NCBI RefSeq assembly: GCF_016316925.1
Contig: NZ_JAEEGB010000018.1
Span: 33,206-97,205 of the forward strand
Reading direction: 5' to 3'
Source: Clostridium aciditolerans
Lineage (GTDB): Bacteria; Bacillota; Clostridia; Clostridiales; Clostridiaceae
Length of the DNA stretch: 64,000 nt
Below are positions 36,471-46,350 of this stretch, one piece after another. Each line of letters starts with the position of its first letter. The first letter of the stretch is position 1. The notes beneath the pieces were generated by a model, which ran no database searches, was not told the DNA's origin, and saw only the letters and a program-made list of their open reading frames with translations. Made by a program: the position numbers and the translations under genes.

Positions 36471-36673
36471 TGGCTTTGTTTGAATGAATGATGTTGAAAA
36501 TCCATGATATAATATTTAAGACTTATTAGTATAATATTGCGTTTTAACTTTAAATTACATTTTATATTGAGCAATTAAAACAAAAGGCAGTGATGTCTTT
36601 TTTATTTATGTATGATAGAAATATGTATTAACAATCGTATTAGGTTTATGAAGAGCTCTTCAGGAGGTATATG

Positions 36674-37231
36674 ATGAAGATAGATGAAAGTAACTATATA
36701 AGTGAACTGAAACGAAGAAATAGCAAGGCGTTTGATTATACGTACTCAAAATATGTTGGGTTGGTATATAAGTTGGTATTTGATTTATTAAAGGATACAG
36801 CATCTAAGCAAGATATTGAGGAATGCGTAAGCGATATTTTTATATCACTTTGGAAAAATGCTGACAAATACAATGATAATATCACAACTTTTAAAAAATG
36901 GATTGTTGCTATATCAAAATATAAGGCTATTGACTATATAAGAAAGCTAAGAAAAATACAAGAAGGTGTTGAACTTAAAGAGGATACAGCAATCTCCAGT
37001 GACAATATTGAGGAAAAAGTCATTCAAATTGATGATGTTAATGCAATTGTGGGTATTATAAAAAATATGAGCAAAACCGATAGGCAAATATTTATTAAAA
37101 GGTATATTTTAAATGAAAATATTAATGATATTGCTGAATATTTAAAGTTGCCTAGAACCGTAATTGATAATAGGTTATCTAGAGGTAGAAAATTTATAAA
37201 AAATAAATGGGAAGAGCTTATGGGGAGGTAA
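36674..37231 (+). CDS. ECF-type sigma factor
   Basis: 185-residue RNA polymerase sigma-70 family protein with region 2 (about 20-90, including a DYIRK-type segment) and region 4 (about 115-180, with NINDIAEYLKLPRTVIDNRLSRGRK helix-turn-helix). No other regions are present, as in ECF sigmas. ATG 36674 gives 6 bases after AGGAGG; ATG 36671 gives only 3. The next gene looks like its anti-sigma factor. Confidence 0.86.
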   Translation: MKIDESNYISELKRRNSKAFDYTYSKYVGLVYKLVFDLLKDTASKQDIEECVSDIFISLWKNADKYNDNITTFKKWIVAISKYKAIDYIRKLRKIQEGVELKEDTAISSDNIEEKVIQIDDVNAIVGIIKNMSKTDRQIFIKRYILNENINDIAEYLKLPRTVIDNRLSRGRKFIKNKWEELMGR

Positions 37232-37235
37232 TCAT

Positions 37236-38108
37236 ATGAGAAATGTAAATAATAATGAAGATGTTATATTAGAGTTATTAAATTATGCTGAAATAAGCGA
37301 TGAATTTGATGAAAACTTAGAATTAGATGATTTAACGTCAAAAAGAATTAAAAATAATCTTGACAAAAAAATACAAAAAAGAAAAAACAAAATAAAATAT
37401 GCTGTTATAGCATGTATTGTACTTGTAAGTACAGGATTAGTTTTTGGAGTTTCATCTAATATTAGAGCATCAAAGCTCCTAAGTATAGATAAGAGCGTTA
37501 CTGGTTATACAAGAATAAAAAGTTATGATAAAGCACCATCAAAAGATAAATTAAAAACAGATTTAGGATATGAAGCAACAATACCAGAGCTTATTCCAGA
37601 AGGATATAAGTTAGTTAAAAGTAGTATTTCTGGTTATATTGATGGGGCGCAACCAGTAGAAAAGCAATATCAAAAAAAACAAGCTAGTGCAATATATTCA
37701 AAACATGTTTTTAGTCCCAAAGTAGTGGGATTATCTATTTGGAAAGTTGGGGCAAGGCCTGATTCACCAATTTTTAAAAATGCTAAGAGCATAGTTATTG
37801 GAAATACTACTGCATATTGGACAGAGTATAAGAAATATATAATTCCCATAAATACTTACAATAAAATGACACAACAGCAGAAGGATAAAATTCTTGAAGA
37901 TATGAAGAATGGTAAAGCAACTATACAGCTTCATGGTGGAGATGGTATTTTGGGTAGCATTTGCAATAATGCAAAAGAGAAAGTCACAACCACACATGCA
38001 TTAAAATGGACAGAAAATGACGTGAATTATCAGCTTACTGATTCAGATTATGGATTGAGTTTTGAGCAAATGTCAAAAATAGCTGAGAGTATAATGAACT
38101 CAAAATAA
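37236..38108 (+). CDS. Putative membrane anti-sigma factor
   Basis: 290 residues. The cytoplasmic N-terminus (about 1-50) should bind the sigma factor, one membrane helix lies at about 52-72, and an extracytoplasmic domain of about 215 residues follows. That domain contains a DUF4367-like stretch (IPELIPEGYKLVKSS). It starts 4 bases after the sigma gene stop, the standard coupling for sigma/anti-sigma pairs. No zinc-binding ZAS motif is seen. The inducing signal is unknown. Confidence 0.72.
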   Translation: MRNVNNNEDVILELLNYAEISDEFDENLELDDLTSKRIKNNLDKKIQKRKNKIKYAVIACIVLVSTGLVFGVSSNIRASKLLSIDKSVTGYTRIKSYDKAPSKDKLKTDLGYEATIPELIPEGYKLVKSSISGYIDGAQPVEKQYQKKQASAIYSKHVFSPKVVGLSIWKVGARPDSPIFKNAKSIVIGNTTAYWTEYKKYIIPINTYNKMTQQQKDKILEDMKNGKATIQLHGGDGILGSICNNAKEKVTTTHALKWTENDVNYQLTDSDYGLSFEQMSKIAESIMNSK

Positions 38109-38232
38109 CTTAAGGAAAAAAGAAATATGTTAGAAGAATTAGAACAGTATAAAAGCATACTCTAGTTCACAACATTCATTATTTTAATGTTATAATAAAC
38201 TTAATAAAGTAGAACTTATGTGAGGTAATAAT

Positions 38233-41200
38233 ATGAGTTTAAGATTTATATTTGGAAGAGCAGGCAGCGGTAAAAGTTATTACTGTTTAAATGACATAAA
38301 GAAAAAAGTAGAAGAAGGATGTTCTCATCCCCTTGTACTTTTAGTACCAGAGCAATTTTCATTTCAGGCAGAAAAAAACCTCATAAAAACTGTAGGAGAA
38401 GAAGGAATGCTAAAAGCTCAGGTATTGAGTTTTAAAAGAATGGCCTATACAGTTTGTAGTGAAGTAGGCGGATTAAGTAGACAACATATTAATAGCTCAG
38501 GAAGAAGTATGCTCCTTTATAAAATAATGTCTGAGAATAAAGATAAGTTAAAAGTTTTCGGAAAAACCGCGAAAAAACAGGGCTTTGTTACAACTGTATG
38601 TGATATTATTACTGAGTTTAAGAGATATAATATCACCATTGAGCTTTTAAATAGTGCCTTAGATAGAGTAGAAAGCGAAAACTTAAAGAATAAAATTCAA
38701 GACTTAATTTTGATTTTTTCAGAATTTGAAGAAAGATTACATAGGAATTACATAGATACAGAGGATGATCTTACTATACTTGCAGAAAAAATCGACAAGT
38801 GTCATTTATTTGATGGAGCAGAAATTTGGATAGATGAATTTTCAAGTTTTACTCCACAGCAATATATTGTTATTGAAAAGTTAATGAGTAAGGCAAAAAG
38901 AGTAAATATGACCTTGTGTACTGATTGTCTTAATGGAGATTGTAAGGTTGAAAATACAGATATATTTTCAACAACTAAGAATACAGAACAAAAGCTTTTA
39001 GAAATTATACAAAGAAATAATATAAAATATGATAAGCCTATAGCCTTAAAGTGTAGCCCGTGTTATAGATTTAAAGATAGCGAAGAGCTTCAGCATCTTC
39101 AGCATTACCTATTTTCTTATCCCTATAAAGCGCACAGAGGAGAAGTTTCAGATTTGCATATTATTAAAGCCTTGAATAAATATGTAGAGATAGAGGAAAC
39201 AGCTAGGGATATTATAAGGATATGCAGAGATAAAGGGTTCAGGTTTAGAGATATAGCAGTGGTAAGTGGAGACTTAGATGGATACGAAAACTTAGTTAGA
39301 GCAATTTTTTCAGAGTATAATATACCCTATTTTATAGACAAAAAAAGAGAAATAGTAAATAATCCAATAATCGTACTAATAGTTTCGGCAGCTGAAATTC
39401 TTGCTAGAAACTGGTCTTATGAATGTGTATTCAGGTATTTAAAAACGGGACTGCTGGATCTAAGCAATGAAGAAATAGATATATTGGAGAATTATGTATT
39501 AGCAAATGGTATAAGGGGTAAGAGGTGGATAGACGAGAATCCATGGGATTATAGAATAAACTATGATTTTGAAGATGAAGAGATATCAGATGACGAGAAA
39601 GAGCTTCTAAATAAAATAAATGAAATTCGATATAAAGTAATAAGACCTTTAATAATTCTTTCAGAAAATATAAAAGGAAGAAAAAAGGGCATAGAAATGT
39701 GCGAGGGATTGTATCAATTTCTTTGTGAAATTCAAGTTCCAGAAAAATTAGAGCATTGGATAAGTGCTTTTAAAGAACTAGGAGAACTAGATAAATCAAA
39801 TGAATATGCACAAATATGGGATATTGTAGTAGAGGTATTAGATCAAATAGTAGAAGTTGTAGGCGATAATATCTTAAGTATGGATGAGTTCTCAAGGATT
39901 TTAGCTACTGGCTTTGGAGAGTATGAGATAGGTGTAATTCCACCAGCCTTAGATCAAGTTCTTGTAGGAAGCGTTACTAGATTAAAAAGCCATGATGTTA
40001 GTGCACTGTACATAGTTGGAGTTAATGATGGTATTTTTCCTGCAGCTGTTCCTAGCGAAGGTATACTAACGGATGTTGATAGGGAAGGACTTAGAGAAGG
40101 AGGCCTAGAGCTTGCAAAGGATACAAGGAGCAGGGCTTTTGAGGAACAATTCTTAGTGTATACTACATTAACTATTGTAAGTAAGTATTTAAGATTAAGC
40201 TATGCTATGTCAGATGAAGAAGGAAAAGCTAAAAGACCATCTATAATTATATCCAGAATAAAGAAGGTTTTCCCAGATATTTTAGAACAAAGTTGTTTAG
40301 CAGAAGAAAGAGGCGACAATGAAAATATTAAAGCTATAACAGGGCCTAATGCTACTTTTAATGAGCTTGTAAGCAACATAAAAAAAGATTCTCAAGGAGA
40401 ATATATTAGTCCTCTATGGCTAGATGTATATAGATGGTATAAAAATAATAGTGAATGGAGTGAGAAGCTCGATTCAGTATTAAATGGCTTTAGTTATACA
40501 AATAAAGCTGAAATTTTAGATACATCAAAGGTAAGAAAGCTTTATGGAAGAAATATGAGTATAAGTGTATCACGATTGGAGAAGTACGTGGAGTGCCCCT
40601 TTGCATATTTTATGCAATATGGACTTAAAGCTAAAAGTAGAAAGATTTATAATTTTAGTTCTCCAGACTTAGGAAGTTTTATGCATAATATATTACAAAG
40701 TTTTTCCGTTATGTTGAAAGAGCACAACTTGAGCTGGAAGGACATAGATAGAGAGTGGTGCGAGAATAGTATAAATGATATTGTAAATTCAACGATATCT
40801 AAAATTCCAGGGTCTATACTCAGCAGTTCAAAAAGATACGGTCATGTGGCTAAAGGGCTAAAGCGGATACTAACTAGGTCTGTATGGCTTATTACAGAGC
40901 ACATGAAAAGAGGTGGATTTACACCTAAAGGATACGAGTTGAGCTTTAGTAATTCTGGAGATTATCCTCCGATAACTGTGGAACTTCATTCTGGTGAAAC
41001 TGTTAGTCTTATAGGAAGGGTAGACAGAATTGATAGCGTAGATGAGGAGAAGGCGACATACTTAAGAATAGTAGACTATAAATCTGGAACCAGAGAGTTT
41101 AAGCTGTCAGATGTTTATTATGGTCTACAAATGCAGCTTTTAATATATTTAGATGCAATGCTTACAGAATTAGAGGAGAGAATAAACAAAGATGCTCTTC

Positions 41201-41682
41201 CAGGAGGAATTCTTTATTTCAAGCTTGATGATCCTATAATAAAGGGAAAAGGTGAACTGTCCGATAGTGAAATAGAAAAAAGAATAATGAAGAGCTTAAA
41301 AATGAATGGGCTTTTACTTGATAATCTTGAAGTTATAAAGGAGATGGATAGTGAGATAGAAAAAAGCTCTGATATTATTCCTGTAACCATTAAAAAAGAT
41401 GGGGAGATATCAAAATCCCAATCCTCTGTTGCAACTTTAGAACAATTTCAGCTTTTAAGGAAGTATGTAAAGGATACTATAGCAGAGTTATGTGAACATA
41501 TATTAGAAGGAAATATTGATATAAACCCATGTAAGAAGAAAAATAAAAATTCCTGTGAATATTGTATTTATCCAGCAATATGTCAATTTGATACAACAAT
41601 AAAGGATAATAAGTATAGGATTTTAGAAGATAAATCTAATGAAGAGGTTTGGCAAGCTATTGAAGAAAAATTAAATAATTAG
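38233..41682 (+). CDS. addB: AddB subunit of the AddAB helicase-nuclease
   Basis: AddAB processes double-strand DNA breaks for RecA. The 1149-residue chain has a Walker A-like [10 protein letters not shown] near residue 8, superfamily I helicase-like core, and a C-terminal RecB-type nuclease domain with a DYKSGTREF motif near 957. Four cysteines for a 4Fe-4S cluster are in place: one in KYVECPF near 789 and three in the C-terminal [11 protein letters not shown] region. The usual partner addA is not next to it; a terminator and an unrelated gene follow. So AddA must be encoded elsewhere or replaced. Confidence 0.92.
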   Translation: MSLRFIFGRAGSGKSYYCLNDIKKKVEEGCSHPLVLLVPEQFSFQAEKNLIKTVGEEGMLKAQVLSFKRMAYTVCSEVGGLSRQHINSSGRSMLLYKIMSENKDKLKVFGKTAKKQGFVTTVCDIITEFKRYNITIELLNSALDRVESENLKNKIQDLILIFSEFEERLHRNYIDTEDDLTILAEKIDKCHLFDGAEIWIDEFSSFTPQQYIVIEKLMSKAKRVNMTLCTDCLNGDCKVENTDIFSTTKNTEQKLLEIIQRNNIKYDKPIALKCSPCYRFKDSEELQHLQHYLFSYPYKAHRGEVSDLHIIKALNKYVEIEETARDIIRICRDKGFRFRDIAVVSGDLDGYENLVRAIFSEYNIPYFIDKKREIVNNPIIVLIVSAAEILARNWSYECVFRYLKTGLLDLSNEEIDILENYVLANGIRGKRWIDENPWDYRINYDFEDEEISDDEKELLNKINEIRYKVIRPLIILSENIKGRKKGIEMCEGLYQFLCEIQVPEKLEHWISAFKELGELDKSNEYAQIWDIVVEVLDQIVEVVGDNILSMDEFSRILATGFGEYEIGVIPPALDQVLVGSVTRLKSHDVSALYIVGVNDGIFPAAVPSEGILTDVDREGLREGGLELAKDTRSRAFEEQFLVYTTLTIVSKYLRLSYAMSDEEGKAKRPSIIISRIKKVFPDILEQSCLAEERGDNENIKAITGPNATFNELVSNIKKDSQGEYISPLWLDVYRWYKNNSEWSEKLDSVLNGFSYTNKAEILDTSKVRKLYGRNMSISVSRLEKYVECPFAYFMQYGLKAKSRKIYNFSSPDLGSFMHNILQSFSVMLKEHNLSWKDIDREWCENSINDIVNSTISKIPGSILSSSKRYGHVAKGLKRILTRSVWLITEHMKRGGFTPKGYELSFSNSGDYPPITVELHSGETVSLIGRVDRIDSVDEEKATYLRIVDYKSGTREFKLSDVYYGLQMQLLIYLDAMLTELEERINKDALPGGILYFKLDDPIIKGKGELSDSEIEKRIMKSLKMNGLLLDNLEVIKEMDSEIEKSSDIIPVTIKKDGEISKSQSSVATLEQFQLLRKYVKDTIAELCEHILEGNIDINPCKKKNKNSCEYCIYPAICQFDTTIKDNKYRILEDKSNEEVWQAIEEKLNN

Positions 41683-41687
41683 TAAGA

Positions 41688-41725
41688 AAATGCCTCAAGA
41701 GTATCTTATTACTCTTGAGGCATTT
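41688..41725 (+). terminator. Rho-independent terminator of addB
   Basis: A perfect 16-bp stem (41688-41703 with 41710-41725) begins 5 bases after the stop codon. The exit is TTCTTAT. Confidence 0.83.
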
Positions 41726-41958
41726 CTTATGTAAAATAACCTAACCTGTATTTTTAGCAAAGTACAGGTTAGGCGGCTAAATAGGGTTTTAAGTACTTGT
41801 AGTACTTAAAATTTGGAGGTGATAGGGAAAAATTGTAAAAATTAAGTGGGGGTAATATATCTAAATAATTGAAAATTTCATAAAGAATAAAGCAAGAGTG
41901 TAATTATCTATATATTTATTATATGTAAAAAGGTATTTTGTGTGCTAAAAATAATGAT
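41726..41958. other. Non-coding stretch with two further perfect hairpins
   Basis: Holds an 11-bp inverted repeat (41740-41750 with 41763-41773) and another (41787-41797 with 41801-41811, 3-base loop). Neither has a T run. A GGAGGTGAT follows but leads only to an 8-codon frame. No gene is seen. Confidence 0.6.
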
Positions 41959-41998
41959 AAAACCATTAAAAGTTTTAATTAATACTTTTAATGGTTTT
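41959..41998. terminator. Terminator of the PTS IIBC gene
   Basis: A perfect 15-bp stem (41959-41973 with 41984-41998) lies about 55 bases after the minus-strand stop, with T-rich exits on both strands. Confidence 0.75.
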
Positions 41999-42053
41999 AT
42001 TGTTTCATCTACGTAAGCCCTATCAGCACAGAAGGGACCTATAAAATTATTTT

Positions 42054-43502
42054 TTACTTACATAATTTTTTGAATTCATCCGATACAAATTGTACCTTTG
42101 TACCTACAATAACTTGTAAACTTGTTTTACCTGGTCTAATTACACCTGAGACACCTGCAGATTTAATAACTTTCTCATCAACTACTGACTGATCTTTGAT
42201 TTCTAAACGTAATCTAGTTACACAGTTATCAACAGATACCACGTTTTCTTTTCCGCCAACACCTCTTAAGATTGTAGATGCAATTTGTGTAAAATCGTTA
42301 TTTGCAAGTTTTACATTAAGTTCGCCCTCTTCGTTGTCATCTTCTCTACCAGGCGTTTTTAAGTTAAATTTTACAATTACAAAACGGAATACTACATAAT
42401 AAATAATAGCGAATACTAAACCAATTGGAATCAACATAATTGGGTTTTCAGCCATTGGAACCTTAAAGCTTAAGAACCAATCTACGAAACCTCCACTGAA
42501 GTTAAATCCAGCTCTTACTGGTAACAATGCACATACAAATGCAGAAACACCCATTAAACCAGCATGAATTAGATATAAAGATGGAGCTAAAAACATAAAT
42601 GCAAATTCTAATGGTTCTGTAACACCAGTGAAGAAAGAAGATATTGCTGCTGTTAATAATAAACCATATACTGCTTTTTTCTTTGAGTCTTTAGCTGTAT
42701 GATACATAGCTAGTGCTGCTGCTGGTAAACCAAACATCATTACTGGGAAAAATCCTGTCATATACATACCAGTTACTCCATGTGTTCCCTTACCTGACCA
42801 GAAATTACCAAGATCATTAATTCCGGCTACATCAAACCAGAATACAGAGTTAAGTGCATGGTGAAGACCGGTTGGTATTAACAATCTATTTAAGAATGCG
42901 TAAATACCTGCACCAACAGCACCTGTAGAAACAATTGATTTACCGAAAGCTACTAATCCTCCGTAAACAACAGGCCATACAAATAATAATATAAGAGCTA
43001 CGATAATTGATGCTGCTGCTGTTACAATAGCGACAGACCTTTTTCCACTAAAGAATCCTAAAGCATCTGGCAGCTTAGTTCCTTTAAATTTGTTATAGCA
43101 ACTAGCACCAATTAAACCTGCTAAAATTCCTATAAATTGTGTTTCAATCTTACCAAATGCAGGTGATACTGCTGATGCTTGAATTCCTTTATAGATTGCC
43201 ACAGCTCCTGGTGCTAATAGAGTTGTAATCATAAGCCATGAAACAAGACCTGCAAGACCTGCTGTACCATCGTTATCATCTGACATTCCGACAGCTACAC
43301 CAATTGCGAATAAAATTCCCATGTGATCAATTAGAGCAGCACCTGCTTTTACTAAGAAAAAAGGTACTACATTTGTTATAGCGCCACCAGCCATTATGCT
43401 AGGTTCAATCCAATAGCCAATTCCCATTAAAATACTTGCAACAGGTAAACAAGCTACTGGAAGCATTAGAGATTTGCCTAATCTTTGTAGATACTTCATC
43501 AT
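42054..43502 (-). CDS. PTS EIIBC component, glucose/N-acetylglucosamine family
   Basis: Phosphotransferase sugar permease of 482 residues. The IIC membrane domain (about 1-385) has the family GITEPLEFAFMF motif and the IIB domain (about 405-480) has the phosphorylated Cys in DNCVTRLRLE. No IIA domain is attached; the divergent IIA gene supplies it. Nearby murQ, nagA and nagB suggest N-acetylglucosamine, or glucose as an alternative. The leader has a RAT/terminator pair, so PRD antiterminator control is expected. First ATG chosen, about 10 bases after GGGGGGA. Confidence 0.88.
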   Translation of the reverse strand: MMKYLQRLGKSLMLPVACLPVASILMGIGYWIEPSIMAGGAITNVVPFFLVKAGAALIDHMGILFAIGVAVGMSDDNDGTAGLAGLVSWLMITTLLAPGAVAIYKGIQASAVSPAFGKIETQFIGILAGLIGASCYNKFKGTKLPDALGFFSGKRSVAIVTAAASIIVALILLFVWPVVYGGLVAFGKSIVSTGAVGAGIYAFLNRLLIPTGLHHALNSVFWFDVAGINDLGNFWSGKGTHGVTGMYMTGFFPVMMFGLPAAALAMYHTAKDSKKKAVYGLLLTAAISSFFTGVTEPLEFAFMFLAPSLYLIHAGLMGVSAFVCALLPVRAGFNFSGGFVDWFLSFKVPMAENPIMLIPIGLVFAIIYYVVFRFVIVKFNLKTPGREDDNEEGELNVKLANNDFTQIASTILRGVGGKENVVSVDNCVTRLRLEIKDQSVVDEKVIKSAGVSGVIRPGKTSLQVIVGTKVQFVSDEFKKLCK

Positions 43503-43603
43503 AATTAAAGTTCCCCCCTAAGTGTTTTTTTTATTTATTTTAAGAATTTTTACATTCTTAAAAGCGTTATGAGTTTGTTAAGATATTTATAGTTAATTAT
43601 TAA

Positions 43604-43663
43604 AAAATAAAAAAAGCCGAAAAGGAATTAACCTTCTCAGCTTTTGCCCACAATGGTTACACG
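43604..43663 (-). promoter_or_regulatory. RAT antiterminator and overlapping terminator in the IIBC leader
   Basis: On the minus strand, a RAT-like element (plus 43641-43663, GTGTAACCATTGTGGGCAAA) overlaps the 11-bp stem of an intrinsic terminator (43615-43642), which is followed by seven Ts. This is the LicT/GlcT-type switch: PRD protein bound to RAT prevents terminator folding. Confidence 0.78.
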
Positions 43664-43697
43664 CTCAGAAAACGTTTGTAAATATTAATTTAATTTA

Positions 43698-43725
43698 ATT
43701 ATACTAAGTTTAGAATATATGTCAA
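43698..43725 (-). promoter_or_regulatory. Promoter of PTS IIBC gene
   Basis: On the minus strand -35 TTGACA (43725-43720), a 16-bp spacer and -10 TATAAT (43703-43698), both perfect consensus. Confidence 0.78.
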
Positions 43726-43759
43726 TATATTATTTTAAAAACTGTTTAAATTTAAAATG

Positions 43760-43788
43760 TTGACAAAATTGAATTAAGAATATATACT
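43760..43788 (+). promoter_or_regulatory. Promoter of PTS IIA gene
   Basis: -35 TTGACA (43760-43765), a 17-bp spacer and -10 TATACT (43783-43788). Back-to-back with the IIBC promoter, with about 35 bases between their -35 elements. Confidence 0.75.
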
Positions 43789-43798
43789 AAATATCGAA

Positions 43799-43850
43799 CG
43801 TGTAACTGTTTAATCAGGCATAAGTTTTGAGACTTATGCCTTTTATTTTT
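43799..43850 (+). promoter_or_regulatory. RAT antiterminator and overlapping terminator in the IIA leader
   Basis: GTGTAACTGTTTAATCAGGC (from 43800) resembles the GlcT-type RAT. It overlaps the left arm of a perfect 10-bp terminator stem (43816-43825 with 43832-43841), followed by TTTTATTTTT. The same switch as in the divergent leader. Confidence 0.8.
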
Positions 43851-43881
43851 TGTAAATACTATCTCTAGGAGGCGTAAAGTT

Positions 43882-44361
43882 ATGTTTGATTTTTTTAAAA
43901 AAAGTCTGGAGTTAATTGCTCCAGTTTCCGGGAAAGTTATAGATTTATCTGAGGTTCCAGACCAAGTTTTTGCACAAAAAATGGCTGGAGATGGTGTAGC
44001 AATTGATACAACTGGAAATATTATAGTATCACCAGTAGATGGTGTAGTGTCATTTATATTTAAGACTAATCATGCCTTTGGTATGATGTTAGGTAATGGA
44101 ATAGAGTTGCTTGTGCATGTAGGAATTGATACTGTGGAGCTTAATGGAACAGGTTTTGAAAGATTAATTGAAGAAGGAACTAAGGTAAAAGCAGGAACAC
44201 CTATATTAAAGATAGATAGAGAATTTATAAAAGAAAAAGGGTATTCTCTAATAACACCAGTGTTGATTGCAAATCCAGATAAGTTAAAAGAAATAAAATA
44301 TAACACTGGAATAGAAGTCGAAGCTGGAAAAGAAGCTGTTATTAGCTATAAAGTTAAATAA
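43882..44361 (+). CDS. PTS glucose-family EIIA component
   Basis: 159-residue soluble phosphocarrier of the Crr type. The phosphorylated His79 lies in LLVHVGIDTVELNG, with the helper His64 in KTNHAFG. It should pass phosphate from HPr to the divergent IIBC. The gene stands alone and is controlled by its own RAT/terminator leader. AGGAGG precedes the start. Confidence 0.9.
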   Translation: MFDFFKKSLELIAPVSGKVIDLSEVPDQVFAQKMAGDGVAIDTTGNIIVSPVDGVVSFIFKTNHAFGMMLGNGIELLVHVGIDTVELNGTGFERLIEEGTKVKAGTPILKIDREFIKEKGYSLITPVLIANPDKLKEIKYNTGIEVEAGKEAVISYKVK

Positions 44362-44389
44362 AGAATAAAAATATATAATTTAAAGGACT

Positions 44390-44435
44390 AAAGGTGACTT
44401 GTACAAAGTTGTATCCCTCTGTGCAAGTCACCTTT
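44390..44435. terminator. Bidirectional terminator
   Basis: A perfect 12-bp stem (44390-44401 with 44424-44435) lies between the IIA gene and the convergent antiterminator gene. Confidence 0.8.
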
Positions 44436-44458
44436 ATAATTTGAAACTTTATAAAAAT

Positions 44459-45310
44459 TTAAGCTAAAGAAGATTTAAATCTCTGTATATGAATTGCTAG
44501 ATAAGCTATCTCATCCTCTATAACTTCTAGGCCAAGTCCATTCTCTATAATTTTTGCTGCCTTCTTAGCAAGTTTATAGGAAGTAGAATAACGTTTTTTT
44601 ATTACATCTAATAACTCATTTTTTATAGGAGTGTTATTCAAAATTCTCTCTATGGCAAAACGAATGTGTGTAAGAAAACGAGCATAATCTAAAGACTGTC
44701 TATCTATTTCGATATTCAAAGCATCCTCTAAAAATTCTACTATGGTGCTAGATAAGAAAGCATATTTTAATGTATTAGACAGTTTGCCTTGATTTCTTGC
44801 TGAATGTATGTGAAGAGTTATAAACCCTATTTCACCATCAGGTATGGATATTTTTAATCTGTCTTCTAACATACTGACAGCTTTACGAGCAACTTCAAAT
44901 TCGTTTTTATAAAGGGTTTCTGTTTCTACTAAAAATGGATTCTCAATTTCGTCATTTTCTCTAAGTCTTTTCAAAGTAAAGGTAATGTGGTCTATTAAGG
45001 ATACGTGTATTTTTTCATTAAGCACTTCATTTAATTCATTAGATATCATACAAATAACTTCTTCGCACAAGCCCATGAGATCACTATCTATATTATTTAC
45101 TAACTCATTAAATGCTTTTGTATTAGATTTATCTTCAATAGTAAAGATCTTATCTACAACAATTGTGCTGGGAACAATGTCCCCAGTATGTTTTCCAAAG
45201 CCAATACCCTTTCCAAAAAGTATTTTTTCATCCTTATCCTGCGAAGCGAAGATAACATTGTTGTTAAATATTTTTATAACTTTATAGTCAGAAGGTGGTG
45301 AGTTTTTCAT
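44459..45310 (-). CDS. BglG/LicT-family transcription antiterminator with two PRD domains
   Basis: 283-residue RNA-binding regulator. The N-terminal CAT RNA-binding domain (about 1-55, starting near YKVIKIFNNNVIFA) binds RAT hairpins. PRD1 (about 65-170) and PRD2 (about 175-280) carry PTS-phosphorylated histidines, for example in the HIHSAR and LAIHIQRF segments. It is the natural regulator of the two RAT leaders at 43.6-43.85 kb. ATG 45310 is 8 bases after GGAGG; the longer frame starts inside that site. Confidence 0.87.
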   Translation of the reverse strand: MKNSPPSDYKVIKIFNNNVIFASQDKDEKILFGKGIGFGKHTGDIVPSTIVVDKIFTIEDKSNTKAFNELVNNIDSDLMGLCEEVICMISNELNEVLNEKIHVSLIDHITFTLKRLRENDEIENPFLVETETLYKNEFEVARKAVSMLEDRLKISIPDGEIGFITLHIHSARNQGKLSNTLKYAFLSSTIVEFLEDALNIEIDRQSLDYARFLTHIRFAIERILNNTPIKNELLDVIKKRYSTSYKLAKKAAKIIENGLGLEVIEDEIAYLAIHIQRFKSSLA

Positions 45311-45404
45311 AAGATATACCTCCAAAGGTAACGTTAGTAATAAAATATATAAATTATTGTTTTAGCTTACCTTAAGCAATAATTTAGTAAGTATAAAAAT
45401 AAAA

Positions 45405-45439
45405 TTGGTATATACAACATATCAACATAATGATATAAT
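45405..45439 (+). promoter_or_regulatory. Putative NagR/YvoA-type operator over the gntR promoter
   Basis: TTGGTATATACAA (45405-45417) is a near-palindrome similar to the sites of the GntR/HutC amino-sugar repressors (TGGTnnAnACCA type). It overlaps a weak -35 (TATACA, 45411-45416) placed 17 bp before TATAAT at 45434-45439. Confidence 0.45.
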
Positions 45440-45576
45440 AACATGTATAATATATGTTTGTACAGAGTTAATTAATCAAATAGATCATTAAAATTAAAGA
45501 AAACAATTTCTTTTAGTATTTGCTAATAAATTATTTTTCATTACTTGCAAAGCAAAAATAAAGGGAGGAAAAGAAT

Positions 45577-46308
45577 TTGAGAATAGTTTCGAAAGATAAT
45601 CCGCTACCATTGCATTATCAAATAAAACAAGTCATACAGGAAATGATAGAAAATGAGGAATTAAAACCAGGTGACGTTATTCCTACTGAAAGAGAGTTAT
45701 GTGAAATTCAAGGGGTAAGCAGGATGACTGTTAATAAGGCTATTATGTCTTTAGTAAATGAAGGCATTCTATATAGAGAACAAGGAAAAGGTACTTTTGT
45801 TTCAGAACCAAAGGAAAAGCGCCAGTTATCTCAACTTAAAGGGTTTACAGAAGAGATGGAGGAAAAAGGGTTAAAAACAAGCACGAAAATTTTATCCTTC
45901 GAGATAAAAGATGCAACTAAAAAAAATAAAACCATACTCAATATGCCTGAAAATGAAGATAAAGTTATTGAAATAAATAGATTGAGAATACGAGAAAATG
46001 AGCCTATAGCTCTTGAAACTGTATGGCTACCTCGCAATCTTTTCTCAGACATGACAAGGGATACTATAGAAGGAAAGTCCTTGTACAAGGTGTTTAAGGA
46101 AAAATATAAGTATGATCTAAAGAAAGCTAAGCAAACAATTGAGCCTATAGCACTAAATGAATATGAAAGTGGTTTGTTAGGACTGGAAGAAGATGCTTTG
46201 GCTCTTATGTTCAGAAGAACTACTTATATGGAAGATGGTATTCCAATAGAATATACAAAAGCTATCTACAGGAGTGACAAGTATAAGTATGAAATAATAC
46301 TTACTTAA
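45577..46308 (+). CDS. GntR/HutC family regulator of amino-sugar genes
   Basis: 243 residues. N-terminal winged helix (about 1-70, with PTERELCEIQGVSRMTVNKAIM) and C-terminal UTRA effector domain (about 85-240). It is NagR/YvoA-like and probably represses the operon it starts, with glucosamine-6-phosphate or GlcNAc-6-phosphate as effector. TTG 45577 is the start, 8 bases after AAGGGAGG. The following genes murQ, nagA and nagB are in line. Confidence 0.86.
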   Translation: MRIVSKDNPLPLHYQIKQVIQEMIENEELKPGDVIPTERELCEIQGVSRMTVNKAIMSLVNEGILYREQGKGTFVSEPKEKRQLSQLKGFTEEMEEKGLKTSTKILSFEIKDATKKNKTILNMPENEDKVIEINRLRIRENEPIALETVWLPRNLFSDMTRDTIEGKSLYKVFKEKYKYDLKKAKQTIEPIALNEYESGLLGLEEDALALMFRRTTYMEDGIPIEYTKAIYRSDKYKYEIILT

Positions 46309-46350
46309 GCAGACATCCAAAATCTGTGATTTAGGAGGAGAGGAATAAAA

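Noticed and set aside
41811-41850. GGAGGTGAT as the start of a small gene
   Set aside because: The following frame stops after eight codons and nothing recognisable is encoded.
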